Positions 43,698 through 56,822 of a DNA stretch of 64,000 nt are shown here, piece by piece (the first letter of the stretch is position 1; every line of letters starts with the position of its first letter). The stretch spans positions 12,671,197 to 12,735,196 of the forward strand of contig NC_056048.1 in assembly GCF_004379255.2 (NCBI RefSeq), in the 5' to 3' direction. The DNA comes from Salvia splendens (taxonomy: Eukaryota > Streptophyta > Magnoliopsida > Lamiales > Lamiaceae). A program made the translations under genes and the position numbers. A model generated the notes under the pieces. That model was given only the letters and a program-made list of their open reading frames with translations. It did not search any database and was not told where the DNA came from.

Positions 43698-43965
43698 TGA
43701 TGCACTTTTTATTAGCACTAAAACCAACTGCAAGTATACACTGTAGCATGTCCAGAGCCTTTGTCCTAGCGGCAAGGAGCTTAGACATTATTGTATGAGG
43801 TGTCGAGTTCGAGCCCTCTTGACATCAATTGTAATTTCCTCCTTTATATAGGAATTTATTTATAAAATATAAAAAAGTATATAATGTAGCAATAGTACAT
43901 TTAAAGACGAGTACCACGATGTCGAACATAAAGAATGGGATTGTAACTAACTATCATGCAATGTA
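43698..43965 (-). mobile_element. Athila-like LTR fragment (copy 2), split by a SINE
   Basis: Starts TGATGCACTTTTTATTAGCAC like the 53,441 LTR and stays alignable to the phrase CTATCATGCAATG. The rest of the LTR is missing. Confidence 0.7.
43749..43884 (+). mobile_element. SINE, tRNA-related
   Basis: A 136-bp insert inside the LTR fragment, flanked by TGTAGCA duplications (43,742-43,748 and 43,885-43,891). It has a box-A-like TCCTAGCGGCAAGGAG and a box B, GAGTTCGAGCCC, about 45 bp downstream, the internal RNA polymerase III promoter layout. The tail is A-rich (ATAAAAAAGTATA). The interruption of a recognisable LTR defines its limits well. Confidence 0.8.
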
Positions 43966-44255
43966 TTTTATTTCAATAGGTCCTTTTATAATTTTTTATT
44001 TTATTAAGTCCTCATACTAATATACTTTAATTTATACCTTTTTTAATCAGCAAATAAACATAAATTTTCAAAAGTCTCTCCACAATAAATTTGAACCTGT
44101 GACATTTGGTCGTTATTTCAATAGATCTTTTTATAATTTTTTATTTTATTAAGTCATCATACAAATATACTTTAATTTATACTTTTTTTAATCAGCAAAT
44201 AAACATAAATTTTCAAAAGTCGCTCCACAATCAATTTGAACCTATGACATTTGGT
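43966..44255. repeat. Tandem duplication, about 140 bp x 2
   Basis: Two copies of an AT-rich segment run from TTATTTCAATAG(G/A)TC to TGACATTTGGTCG. 44,256-44,890 holds nothing recognised beyond the 5' flank of the next gene. Confidence 0.85.
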
Positions 44256-44890
44256 CGAAGCATTAATCACGCTTGGCCAACACATGCCCATAGAGATTTT
44301 TATACTTTTATTTTTAATTTAGTTGAATCTATATTTAACAGACTTTTAAATTTAATTATTATTTTTTGTGTTAAATTGAATAAAAATTTATTGAAAAACT
44401 TAAAAAGATAAAATATTTGTAGACGAATCTTGTCTCTCTATAATAACGTTTTGTTTAACTAAATTTCAGTAGAAAATCAATTTAAAATAAGAAGTAGATT
44501 ATCTCCATAACCCGGCGCCTAAAAATCACAAAATTTGACTCTTCTTTTAAGATCATAAAGAGTATAATGATTTTATTTGGGGTAAACTCAAAAATAAATT
44601 TGAGTAATTCAGATTAATTGAAGATTGCCTAAATCCAAGTCAATCCGGGTGGGGCCAAGTTCCTATATTACAATCATGTCTAAAATCCATTAATGAAGTT
44701 TTGATTTGAAGGAAGGAGACGACTTCAACGGCAGAAAAACAATTCCCGCCGCTTTACCACACTCCGAAACCGTAATCTCCCGGCGTTTTTGCTGCCAACG
44801 CACCGCAATTCCGCTGCAAAATCAGTTAAACTGAGCTTGAACAACAATTGTTTCCTTCCGATCGCGCTTCGGAATAGGCAGTAGAAGAGA

Positions 44891-47800
44891 ATGAAGATCA
44901 AAGGAAGCAAAGTCACCGGAGGAAGCTGGACAACCCTAGGCCTGCCTTTAATTTTCCTTTTATGCCTCTTCTTCTTCCTCGCCGGTTTCTTTGGCGCTTC
45001 TCTTTTCTCTCAGCAGGTTCGTCAACTGTTTCCCCCTTCAGTTTTGGAAATTTCTGCTTTTTAATCATGCTCGGTGTGAATAGAGTTGATAAATGTGTAC
45101 GGCAGGAGAGTCCTACTGGTAATTTGAGGCCGCGGACGAGGGAATTGGTGGAGGAAGTGATGGATTTGAAGGGGATCCCACACGGAGATTCCGGCGAGGA
45201 CTCTGTGGAGACGATACCCGTTCAGGTATGTATGTAGCTCTGCATCTTAATTCAATTTCAGTCATGGATCGTTTAACGACTGAATAATTTGACATATAGT
45301 ACTAGTTGTGTAGAAAAACACTTTGTGCAGGAAAGCTAAACCAATGTATAATTAGTTTGTTCGGGATTCATCTCCTAGCTTACTAGCTTAGGGTTTTCCC
45401 ACTCGTTCCCACGACAGGGTGGTTGGAAGATAAACACGTCGAATTTTGGTATTTTAACAGTAAGGAGAAATGATATTAAACCACCAATCGTTCTTTCCAT
45501 TAGATCTCAAGTCCTTAACTGAGTGATTTCTGATCGCACAGCAGCAACAGTAACACATGGGTTGGAAATTGGAATCCTAGGCTACACTGATTAGATAACT
45601 GAATGATAGTACTATTTAATCTATTTCTTTTAAATTCAAGTTTTCTTTGTTGAGTATAAATAATTAAACTGAGATCTTAAACAATTTTTTGGTAGACAGG
45701 AAGCGAAAGCGCTGATCTTACCATGTTATTGTTATTTTGTGTTTAGCTCAGATCTTAGCATGTTATAGCTAGATCATTCAGTTCATTCTTCATTTTCGGT
45801 GTAATATTTTGTTCGTTTTAACTCAGTTGTCTTTGTCCGTTGATTTTTTTCTTTTCTAGATTCTGAGCTGGAAGCCTAGGGCTTTATACTTTCCGAACTT
45901 TGCTACTGCAGAACAATGCCAAAACATTATCAGAATGGCAAAAGTAAATCTCAGTCCATCAACCTTAGCTCTACGGCAGGGAGAAACAGCAGATAATACG
46001 AAAGGAGTCAGGACAAGGTGATTACTGATTGCATCTTGAGTCAAATGCTGGAGTTATAAGCATTGGACTTAGTCTTACCCATTTTAGTTCTTTTGTTTTG
46101 GTGTTTGATTCTTTTCATAATACGACTATTAACATATGATTTGAAATGCTGAGTTCTTTCCTATTAGTTCTGGGATGTTTATTAGTGCATATGAAGACAA
46201 AAGTGGAACCCTGGATCAGATTGAGGAAAAAATTGCTAGAGCAACAATGATCCCCAGGAAACATGGAGAGGTATTGCACTTTCGAAACTTGGTCTATTTA
46301 TGTACTATTGGCTCTATTTTTTCTAGTCGGTGCTCATTTGAGTATGAGAAAATACCTGAAACTCTTTTGTGTACTTAAACAAAATGTTGGATGCGCTCAA
46401 ATCTGCACGCTTGCTTTGAAATAAAGAGCAATTTACTATTAGATGTCTTCCTGTAAAATCATTCCATGTCTGGCAATAGACCTGGATTACAGGATGATTG
46501 CTTACATCATAATTTTTTGATGCATGGACATTGATGTGCTAGGCTTTTCTCCTTTAAAGTGTCTTAGTTGGTAGCTACGTTTTTCTTTAATCATTGTCAA
46601 TTCTGGGATACATCATGGAGGTCTCTTTGAGGAATTCTATTCAGTTGCTATTGTTTTCTCTTCATCAATCACCTTTGCTCTATCACATCTTCTTACCATA
46701 ACCTTTTTAATACTGTGTATTTCCATGTTTCAGTCCTTCAATGTCTTGCGTTATGAGATTGGGCAGAGATACCAGTCACATTACGATGCATTCAATCCAG
46801 CTGAATATGGCCCACAAAAGAGCCAGCGGGTAATATAAGTTTTATTTTAGATAGTTCTTGTAGCATTTGTACTATCTGTTCTGTTATGTTATGCTGTTCA
46901 TTGCGAATTATTATAAAACATAAATGTAATAATGTGGAATAATCAACGTCTGTGAATTTTAATGGTAATATCTCTTTAGTTCTTCTTCCAATATCCTCAT
47001 GCTATCGAACCTGGGTTTTGAATCAAATTATTAGAAAATGGTTTAATATATTTTAGGCAGCTATGTAGAAACACAACTCTCTTACTTTCACTCTATTTTA
47101 TTTCTTTTCATTTGACCATAGTTTCACGAGGGCACGGAAACTGAAACTGAACCATTGTGCCTATTATCACGCATCTCTCTAGATTTCAGCGAATAACATC
47201 TGACCCTTCAGTGAACCAAAGATTTTTAAGTTCTGCTCAAAGCTTTCTGTTGAAATATGTCTCCAGTTTCGTGTAATTAGTGTTCAAAGGAAACTAACTT
47301 TAATTTTGAAAATTTTCAGCTGGCTTCTTTTCTGTTGTATTTATCTGATGTTGAAGAAGGTGGTGAAACCATGTTCCCTTTAGAGGTTATCTTCGCCCTT
47401 TTGCTAATTCCTGATTTTTTTTTATTCTTGTTGATCCACCTCAACCAAGTGCTGTAGTTTACAATATCCTGATGGTTTGATATACAGAATGGGCAAAACA
47501 TAGATAGCAATTATGATTTTGGGAAATGTCTTGGTCTGAAAGTGAAGCCACGGACAGGAGATGGGCTACTATTCTACTCCCTGTTCCCAAATGGCACAAT
47601 TGATCCCGTGAGTTACTTCCTACAAGTTATTTTCCTTATAAATGTCTCAAAGTTTGCTCATATCTTTTTACGATATTCAAATTTCGGCATTTGTTTTCTT
47701 TTGTACCATTGATGTTTTTTTTGTCCAATTGATAGCACTAATAAAGAAAATGCTAAAATGTGAAAGAAGATAGGCAACTAGGTAAATTTGATATGGTATT

Positions 47801-48329
47801 TTCCGAAGTTCATAGTTTTGTTTAATGGAGAGGGAATTATAGCTATATCTACAGTTGTTATCAGTTTATCCAGAAACTTATATATTAAGAGGAATTGAGT
47901 TGTCAAAACGGAGGGAGAACTATAGCTAGGTCGTAGGAGGCCTATAGTGATTGTATTAGTGCATAATAATTAGTTACGTTGTGAAATGGGCTGGCAAGAG
48001 ACGTACTATGAGGCACGATTGATTTAGTTCAGCGGGTTTGATTGGAAGGGATAGGAAATGACAATAGTAGAAAGACAATAGAAGAGAGAAACAACGAGGA
48101 GACATAGGTGCAGGGTGCATTAGAGGAGCGAAAGACGCACATGCATCTTTGGTAGGAAAGTCTTGCTTGGTGACATTAGCTGCTTTTAATCTCATATTTG
48201 GAGCGATGAAATGGTTTCGTTTATTGCTTATTGCAGGCATCTCTCCACGGGAGCTGTCCGGTGATCAAAGGTGAGAAATGGGTAGCTACAAAATGGATCA
48301 GGGATCAGGAGCAGGGCGAAGAGCTTTGA
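44891..48329 (+). CDS. Prolyl 4-hydroxylase, 8 exons
   Basis: Exons 44,891-45,016, 45,106-45,225, 45,860-46,017, 46,168-46,270, 46,734-46,829, 47,320-47,385, 47,488-47,607 and 48,237-48,329 all have GT-AG borders and compatible phases, giving 293 residues. Residues 16-36 form an N-terminal membrane anchor (LGLPLIFLLCLFFFLAGFFG), so it is a type II ER/Golgi protein. The 2-oxoglutarate/Fe(II) dioxygenase domain has iron ligands His185, Asp187 (QSHYDAF) and His267 (SLHGSC), plus Lys277 for 2-oxoglutarate. It hydroxylates peptidyl proline in extensins and other cell-wall glycoproteins before arabinosylation. Length and exon pattern match plant P4H proteins. This is the only ordinary, intact host gene recognised here. 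Alternating exons and introns explain all short frames between. Confidence 0.95.
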
Positions 48330-48673
48330 TGCCATTTAAATTGGAAACTTAACTGGCATCCATTTTGCCAGTAGTTGAAGTTCGCCCCAATTTTTGCGTT
48401 GTATAGCACATTTACATTTTAATCACTAGATATATTTGTGTTATTCTAGCAACAATGCATGGGAACTGTATGTAAATTTCGGATCAGTGATAAAACCACT
48501 CTTAATGATCTCGTTTTTATCCTAATCATAGATTACTCTTTGAGTTTGCAGAAATGAAAGTTCATTAACCCTAGTTCATTTGAATTTTTAATGATTTTTC
48601 AAAGTTTACTACCTATGTTATGGTAGTCCAGGCCAAAATGAAAATATTTGTTCCTCCCGCAATTTTAAAAAAA

Positions 48674-49700
48674 CTAGTTTTACCACCTGTGCTATGCACG
48701 GCCCAAATGATTTTAAAAAAATAAGAAAATATATTTAAAATGAATTAAATCAAAATAAAGAATATATAAAAAAATATAAAAGTTATTGCAAATCAAGAAT
48801 AGAAACTATTTAAATGTTGTATTCATAAGATTATAAAGATTTAAAAACATACTTCTACTTCCACATCTATCAATCAATCAATCCACTGTAACGAAAGGAC
48901 ATGAGGAAAGAAATAGAAATAGAATAGGATATACAAACAAAAGATTGAGAAATACTAAATACCAACATAAATAAATAAAATTATTTGAAAAAAATAAATA
49001 GTTCATTATAAATTCGATAAACAAATAAAGTATTCATAACACGGTAAACAATTAAAAGTATTATAAATAATAACAAAAAGGGAAATGTACATCTCTCAAC
49101 TCGCACTAAATGAAACATTTCATATTCGGCAAACGATTTTATACAATTTTAATTTATGGTATGAGTAGAGTAGAATAAAATAGAGCTGATGACAAAGAGG
49201 AGATGTTCGACTAAGGATCAAATAGTATGAGTTAGTGAGAATAAGATATACAAATAAAGGAAAATGTACAACTAAGGATCAAAGAGGAAAAAAACATATA
49301 ATCTGATTAAATAAATAGTTCAATAGTTTTAATCAACAAAAAATAGATATTCATATATAGGAAAAAAATTAGAAAAATAACAACAAACCAGTAGTTCATA
49401 AATTTTAAAAAACTTCTTTATAAACAACACTAACGGTAGAATCACCCCTACTATCATCATCATATCCAAAAATTAAAATTTTCAAACCTTCATGACTTGT
49501 GACTCTGGATATAGCGACATACATTTGTCCGTGTCTGAAGAATGACATTTTAAAAAATAATCCAACATGAGAGAGAGATTGATATGGACTTTTGCTAATC
49601 GTCATTGCATACAATACACCTAAAGGAAATTGTCATTGTTGGAATTTGAATGATAACCTTGATTACGACTTTAGTGGATTCATCCTCCTCGGCTACAAAA
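48674..49700 (-). mobile_element. Helitron remnant with 3' terminus
   Basis: On the minus strand the sequence ends CCGTGCATAGCACAGG (imperfect hairpin), then TGGTAAAA, then CTAG followed by T. This is a Helitron 3' end (hairpin, about 10 bp, CTRR, insertion before T). Upstream on the same strand lies a Rep/helicase C-terminal fragment. The TC-starting 5' end was not found, so the upper limit is approximate. 49,700-50,380 is AT-rich, with nothing recognised. Confidence 0.65.
49405..49614 (-). pseudogene. Helitron PIF1-like helicase C-terminus
   Basis: MTISKSPYQSLSHVGLFF and GQMYVAISRVTSHEGLKILI correspond to helicase motifs V and VI of the Helitron PIF1-type helicase, and the end VVYKEVF is the usual Helitron C-terminus. 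The GQ preceding QSL is altered. Upstream helicase and Rep domains are not visible as open frames. Confidence 0.85.
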
Positions 49701-50389
49701 ACAATAATTATGGAGTAACACTTATAGACTTGTATGCATTTTCAATTACATAAACCCTAAATTTAGTTAAAAAACTTATATTTTGACATATAAATATGCG
49801 TTGAAGATAAAAACCTTTTCATGAAAATGTGGCATTTCTAAATGCATTTACAAAATTATTGATATTTAAAAGAAAGAGTGATTAAAAATACCTCCATCTA
49901 ACAAAATTATTTTGATTCAAATACACGAATTATGTTCGCTATGAATAATAGGACTTTCAACGGATCCACCCACATAGACTACAAAAAATAAATAATTATT
50001 AGTACGACCAAATAAATAAAATATCATTCAAATTTTGAATTTCTGTAAATTAAAACAAAATAGAAATATATTTTACAAAAATAAAATAATTGATATAAGA
50101 ATTTAATTCTTATTATATTAGAATTAGAATATCCAAAAAAAGAGCCCAATAAAAGTTAACATATCTGTCCAAAAAATATACTAAACGCTATTGCCCAAAG
50201 AAACAATACTCATAACCCAAACGTTATATACACAAAATAGCCCACAACTCTAATCCAATTACTGAACAATTAAAATAATTACACTTTGCAGCTGATTAAA
50301 TTAATGAGAGATACAACTAATTAAACTAATCGTACTTAGGGATTTCTAAGCTTGATTATTATAACATATAAATATAGTTTTTTCTTCTC

Positions 50390-53300
50390 TCCTCAATGGC
50401 GCCGACACACACAAACCCTAGAAATTCGAAGACTCCTCGATCTTCAACTCTGGCGACTGAATCGCCGCCATCAATAGACGTAAACTGCAACATATGACCA
50501 CAACGGACTGAATCGCGATGTCTCCTTGTCAAAACTGCGCCGTCTCACCACAAACTCTAAAGCTTCCACCCTACTCCGCCGATTTTTAGCGGCGACGACC
50601 AAAGCGCCGACGTCGCCGGCAGAAAAGCTATTCGATTCAACAGACGACGGTATAGAATCGCAAACCCCAGCCCCAATTCAAGGTGTTAAGAAGTTATTCG
50701 GTTAGATCGAAGATGGTTTTGATTTAAGGTAAAATCTAAACAAATTTAATTTTTTTCTCCAATCCTTGAAATTTACTTAGATTCTAACATCTTTCATGTA
50801 CTATTATTTTACAGACTCATAGAAATAATGGAAGGCTTTAGACGATTCAAGATGTACAGATCCGACAACAGGTGACGCAAACACTACAAAACCCTAGGAT
50901 TTTGGGTTTACCTAGGAATGAATCTGCTCAAATCTTCAAAGTTCTGGCACTGGAAATGAAGTGTGTAACAACAACCTTAACTTGCATTATAAAGTATGAT
51001 ATTTCTTTTAATTTGAGTCGATGTTTGGGATGTTTTAGAACCTTTTGCAGTATGATCATTCTTACTGATTTTGCAGATCTTCAATTGATCCTTTAACTGA
51101 ACTTTCTGAATATATTTAAGTATTATTTGTTGATATTTTGTTTTTCCTTATTATTTTATACAAACTGAATGTATCTGAACGTGTTGTTCTGAGTTTTTAG
51201 TTCCATTAAGTTTTTAAATACTACTCCGTTAAGTTTTTTAATATTACTCCATTAAGTTTTTAGTCTTAAAGATAATAAACTATAAAATATTTTACTGAAT
51301 ATCTCTGCAATTTGTATCTGCAACATATTTATTTTAATTAACTTATAAGGTTTACTCTCTTATTCTGCATAGGAATAGAATGACATTTTAAGAGTACAAA
51401 AAGACTAAATTTGGTGTTTTGCGTTCAAGGTAATTTAGTAATTACTCAACAGTAGAATAGTAGTAACTTAATATGTATGCAATACTTTAATACTAATAAA
51501 CAACAACCTGATTTTTTTTAAAGTTTTAAACTGTCTCATATTCTGTACAGGAAGTGAATGGTTTTTCTGAGTACAAAAAGACTAAAACCGAAGCTATGCA
51601 GTCAAAGGTAATTCAAAATTTTCTTGACATGTATGGCATACTTTGCTAATATTTGTGATAATGTGATCATTTTGGTTCAATATGGATGTTTGTAGAAAAC
51701 ATAAGCTAATTCCGAAGCCAAATAATTTACTTTGCATGATTTGTATGTTTTTAAATAGATTGATGCATGCTTGCAATATATATGACCCTGCTTTACTGAT
51801 ATTTAAAACTTTTTGGTCAGTTTGGTCTCAATATGGATGTTAAAAGCTAATTTACTTTGCATTAAAGATAAGATTTTCAGTTAAAGAACAAAACTGTGGT
51901 GAATGTGATATACAGATGTTATAAGCCTCATATTTAGTGACTCAATAGCTTCTCCTCATTGTTACTTGCTTAAATCATTTGCATGAATTTGCAACAAAAA
52001 AAAGATACAAAAATTTACAACTTAGAATATAATATAAGATATCTTAAGCTATATTCCTCATTTACGGTAACATCAGAAACTTTCTTTCCTAATAGTTGCG
52101 TAGCCTCTTGGTCCCAAAGAATGATTCTTCCGTAGCTTTGAAAAGTCTTGACATATCCTAAAAGGTCTTAAATGAAAAAAATACAAAATTGGAATTTACA
52201 GTCAGTCACTTAAAAACTTTCTGTTTTAGCAACCATGGTAAGCCTATATTGGTAACTGGTAGTCTTATTTATGAGATTGTTTGCCCTCACAAAAATCCTA
52301 ATGAAGAAAATCCCTCATTCCCTAAGTTGAGAACCAACTTTCTAGCATGAAATCTTTGGAGATGATGCTTGGAACCTGGTGCCCTATAAACAAAAATAAA
52401 AATAAAACTTTTTAGAATGAATACATCTGTTGTATATAAAACTGATCTTTCAATGCCTCCTGTTTCATTTAGATTGTTTATTATAATACTGATTTTTTGT
52501 TTATAAATTCAGTTTTAAAATGTCTTAAATTAGCAAACGTACCATCCGATCATGGTATTGAAAGGCGCCATTACTTCAGTTGGTGCTTTCTGCCACAAAA
52601 AGAAATATTCAAAATCACTCATTTATCTAATGCATATCTGTATTTGAAGAAATTAATGTTTTGTGCAGATGATGATATGAATCAGCAAGTAACATTGCTA
52701 CCAAAAAAGGAAAAAACAACTTTCATAGAACTATTGACTAAGTTATTGCTTTCAATGCTAAGGTACTAAATGCTGCTTCAATTTTTATTACAGGGAATCA
52801 TCTTAATGGATTGCAAGTAGAAGAGACATAAAAAGAACAAAGATTGCATACAAACTAAAGAATTAGGTCAAGGAATATTTACAGGAACTGACAATTCAAA
52901 TTCATATTTTAACTGCAGGGACAAACTGTGCAAAAATCTCAAATAGAGGAGGCATTCAAGGTTTCAAGGATTTCAGAAATGGAAGCAATGACAGATTCAA
53001 GGTTAGAACACCATTCATTAAGACTACATTAACTGACCTCATTCTTTAACCTTGAATCTTTCATTGCAACATTGTCATCAACTGTAATAAGCAACCCAAT
53101 GTTCATGTACTAAGGTTAAAATAAAGAGACCATTAAATTTTGCAATGAAAGATTCAAGGTTAAAAGACTACATTAACTGTATTCCTAGTACTAAAAGCAG
53201 CAAAAAATAGAAATGAAAAAAGAAACAAATATATTAAGAATGGAGAGTAAAGAAGCTTAACAAAACAGAGACAAAACAGATACTAAGAGAGAGAGTATGC

Positions 53301-53435
53301 AGAGCATGGATTAGGGTAGAAATAAGAAATTGAACTATTAGTCTGAAAAATTCCTTTATTGATCTCGGTTGAGAGAGAAAATAAGTGACAGTGAGAGTTT
53401 AAAGAGAGGAGGTATTTATAGGACTTTCATCTTTA
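50390..53435. other. Unrecognised AT-rich region with exon-like islands
   Basis: A GC-rich island (50,390-50,700) opens with ATGGCGCCGACACACAC and looks like a 5' exon, but all frames close quickly. Two similar exon-like pieces share GAGTACAAAAAGACTAAA at about 51,388 and 51,569, each ending TCAAAGG or TCAAGG followed by TAAT like a donor. Another stands at 52,915-53,000 (QIEEAFKVSRISEMEAMTDS). No protein family is recognised. A 24-bp perfect inverted repeat lies at 53,045-53,068 and 53,141-53,164. Confidence 0.35.
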
Positions 53436-53440
53436 GCATG

Positions 53441-54823
53441 TGATGCACTTTTTATTAGCACTAAAAATACCTGCAAGTTTACAGGGTAGAACTAGTATAG
53501 CTAAAGGTCAGTACCGAGATATCGAACACAGGGAATAAGATTGCAACTGGCTATCATATACTAAGTGTCATATACTATCTAGAGACACAGAGTATTTTTG
53601 GTTTTGGTTTTATAAACTAGACATAAATATAAACAAATATAAAAACAAAATAATACAAAGCAGGCTAAAGAAAGTAGAGTTTTAGGATACAACTACTACG
53701 ACCTAGTGATGATTAATCTCACAGAACCTTTACCTTTATGTGTCTCTAGGATTATTAAGAAAGTCGCGATTCTAGGATAAGCTCTCTCTCGAGTGCACTT
53801 ATCCAGTAGATTAGACTCTAACTATCAAAGTCTCCTTCCAATAGATTAGATTCTAACTCCTTAAGTTCCTAAAAACTCAAGCCCTCACAAAGGGTCCCCT
53901 CTCTCGAGTGCAGATAAACCTATGTGTTGTACTCGTTCCTTTTACCACGTAAAACTAGCTATCTCTTGATTAATCTAGTTAGAAGGACATAGTTCTAAAG
54001 TTGGCCAGACAAAAGAACAGTAAGAGTACAAGAACAAGCAAAACAATCACAAGAGCTAGGAAAAGGTTCAATTCAATAAATCAAAACATATTCATAATAG
54101 TTTTCACCAAAAAATCTACAAATGATGTTTAACTACTCATAGACAAGTAGTAAAAACAAAAATAAAAGTACTAGACAAGAAAGAAATTGATAAAACCCAA
54201 GGTTGAATCTTCAATCTTCAGTCTTTTCTTGCCTGGATCTGCAGAGCTCCGCTCCAATGGAAGATGGATGAATTATTTGTGGAAGATGGAATGGAAGAAT
54301 GTGTAGAGGGGGAAGGATTGGAGGCTCTGAGATAGAGATTATGAATTAGGTTTGGGTATTTATAGGCGGAGAAAGGTTTATTTTTAATGATTTTCGTGCC
54401 CTACAAGAAATAGGAGAGATTTGGCTTCACAATATAATAATTTTTTTTCTTCAGTGAATTTCCGCATAAATTCCCGCCAGCTTTAACTGCACTGCGCAAC
54501 GTTCGTAGAATTATCATAACTTTCTCCACAGAACTCCGATTGAGACATGCGAGATATCCACGCGAAGCTCTTTCGAAGACGAAGAGAATGGCATGTAGTA
54601 AGCACTGACTGGATTTCAAAATCGCTGGCATAATGGGCTCGAACAGAGGCTGCTGCACTTTAGCCTTTTTTCACCTTTTTCTATCTTTTTCTATCATTTA
54701 TCAACAAACACGTCAAAAATACCAAATGTATAACATATGCAATTTAAGAACATAATTTGCATGATTGACATTTAAAACAAGTCAAATCTAGTCCTTAAAA
54801 ACATGCAAAATCCGTGTTTGTCA
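53441..54823 (-). mobile_element. Solo LTR, Athila-like (copy 3)
   Basis: 1383 bp; on the minus strand it runs from TGACAAACACGG to GTGCTAATAAAAAGTGCATCA. The 5-bp target duplication GCATG is perfect (53,436-53,440 and 54,824-54,828). A minus-strand TATA box CCTATAAATACCC lies near 54,355. It is the reference copy for the fragments at 38,910 and 43,698. Confidence 0.85.
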
Positions 54824-54828
54824 GCATG

Positions 54829-56814
54829 CTGGTTAAAAAGATGCATCTTCCCCACTTATATTATAATATTAACACTTATATCAACACTAATGAAATATTG
54901 CATAAGATTCTGCATTTATTTAAGGCTCATTACATTATTGCATTTATTAACTTATTAACTTATTTCTGTGTTATTTATAGGGGAATTATATGATGAAAAA
55001 CTAAATTCTAAAACAAAGCAGCCGCCTCTCTCACCCTTCTCTCTGCAGAAAAAGAAATAGAAGCCTCTATCACCATTCTCTCTGCAGAAAATGAAATAGA
55101 AGTACACCATAGATAACACAAACAGACGCCTCTATCTCCTCACTTTACAATCATCACACACCTCCTACAAATGACACATCAGATGTGGGAAGCTAGAACC
55201 TACTCTACCTGATCAGCAATACATCAAATAAATAATATGCCAAGATAAAAACAAAAGGTATGAAACTCTTATCTATGCTTTATGGTTCCACATTATTTTT
55301 CTCTCCCTCTATCTCTCGTAGTTTAGATATTCAAAATTTGTGACCATATTCTCTTTTGTACTACTGATTTCATAATGCTGCTTCATAAATAATTTCAAAC
55401 ATATACATAGTAGATTTTAAATGTAAATACTAACACAATATTTAACTTTATTCAATGAAACTTTGCATTTGAAACAGATAAATTAATTTCTTTTGATTTG
55501 CAGGAGTTATTTTTGTATTTAATAAGCTGTCCCTCTCCTCTCTCTCGGTGTCTCTCTATCACTCTATCTATCCCTCTGCCTTATTTTTCATATTCTAAAA
55601 TTGTGATATTATTCTCTCTTATTTTTCATGTTCTAATATCTGATTTTATTCTGTAACTATGATATTCATATAACAGGTACTTACAAAATCCATAATTTCA
55701 AATATATATTTCACATTATATGTTTTACATATGAATACTAATATATTATTGATCTTTGTTAAGATATTAATTGCATTGGAAACAACTTCATATATGAATC
55801 TCTCTCTATGTGTTGGAAATTGCATAAGATATGAATATATCTCTCCCCCTCTCTCTCTAGCTCTCTCTTTGTCTCTCAAATATGAATCTCTCTATGTGTT
55901 GGAAATTGAATAAAATATATATATCTCTCTCACTGTCTTATTTTTCATGTTTTATAATTCTGATTTTATTCTACAAGTCTCTTGCTTTTACATATTTTCA
56001 ATTGATCCTTTAACTGAACTTTCTGAATATATTTTAGTTATACAAATGAAGTTATATTATTTTTCATATGGTTCATGTTATAAATGTATGAAAACTAATA
56101 TATTTTTTTATGTTTGTTCAGGAATCGAATTGCATTGGAACCTGGAGTAATTATGTATCTCAATTTCTATTAAAAAAATATGTATATATGTAATTTTCTA
56201 TAATATCTCTTTATTTGTAATAGAATAGGTTTAAGCACACACCAATGAAACCTATAGATAAAAAATCGAAAAAAACAGAATGCAAACATTGGAACCATAA
56301 ATTGCTTTTAAATTGAGTGAAAAAGCAGTGACAAAAATGCATGAAATAAGCAAAAGAAAAAAAATGAAACAACTTCATTTTCCCTCCCAAATCAGTTCCA
56401 CGTGGCATGCCAAAAAACTGCCACTTTATATTTGTATAGATGTACTCATAAGAGTCATATTTTGCTATCTTCTTCCGCCTCATAATAAGAGCTTTATTTT
56501 GCATTTTACTTTAACCATAAATGGTAATTGGGCTCCACCTTCTACCAACTTATTCTTTTCACATTTTATTAGTATAAAACTAATATATATAAGTGAGATT
56601 TATATTCCATTAACTTATTCAACCAACTTTTATTTATATTTCTTAAAATCCGTGCTCAAACCAATATGACTCCAATTGTGAGACGGAAGAAGTAGAAGTT
56701 TTGTAATTTTATATTTATTTATAAATTAAATTTTTTTAACGTAGAAATAAATTGATTATATTATGTTGATTCACACAACCTAATCATGAAACTCTCCATG
56801 TCTCTCACAATATG
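54829..56814. other. AT-rich region with CT-rich microsatellites
   Basis: CTCTCTC-rich stretches occur at 55,300-55,330, 55,530-55,620 and 55,795-55,940. A duplicated segment with TTCTCTCTGCAGAAAA lies at about 55,036 and 55,076. No gene or clear transposon end was recognised. Confidence 0.4.
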
Positions 56815-56822
56815 CTTCCACC

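Noticed and set aside
43749..43884. tRNA gene
   Set aside because: Box A and B are present, but there is no cloverleaf or anticodon arm, while the tail and the flanking duplications mark a SINE.
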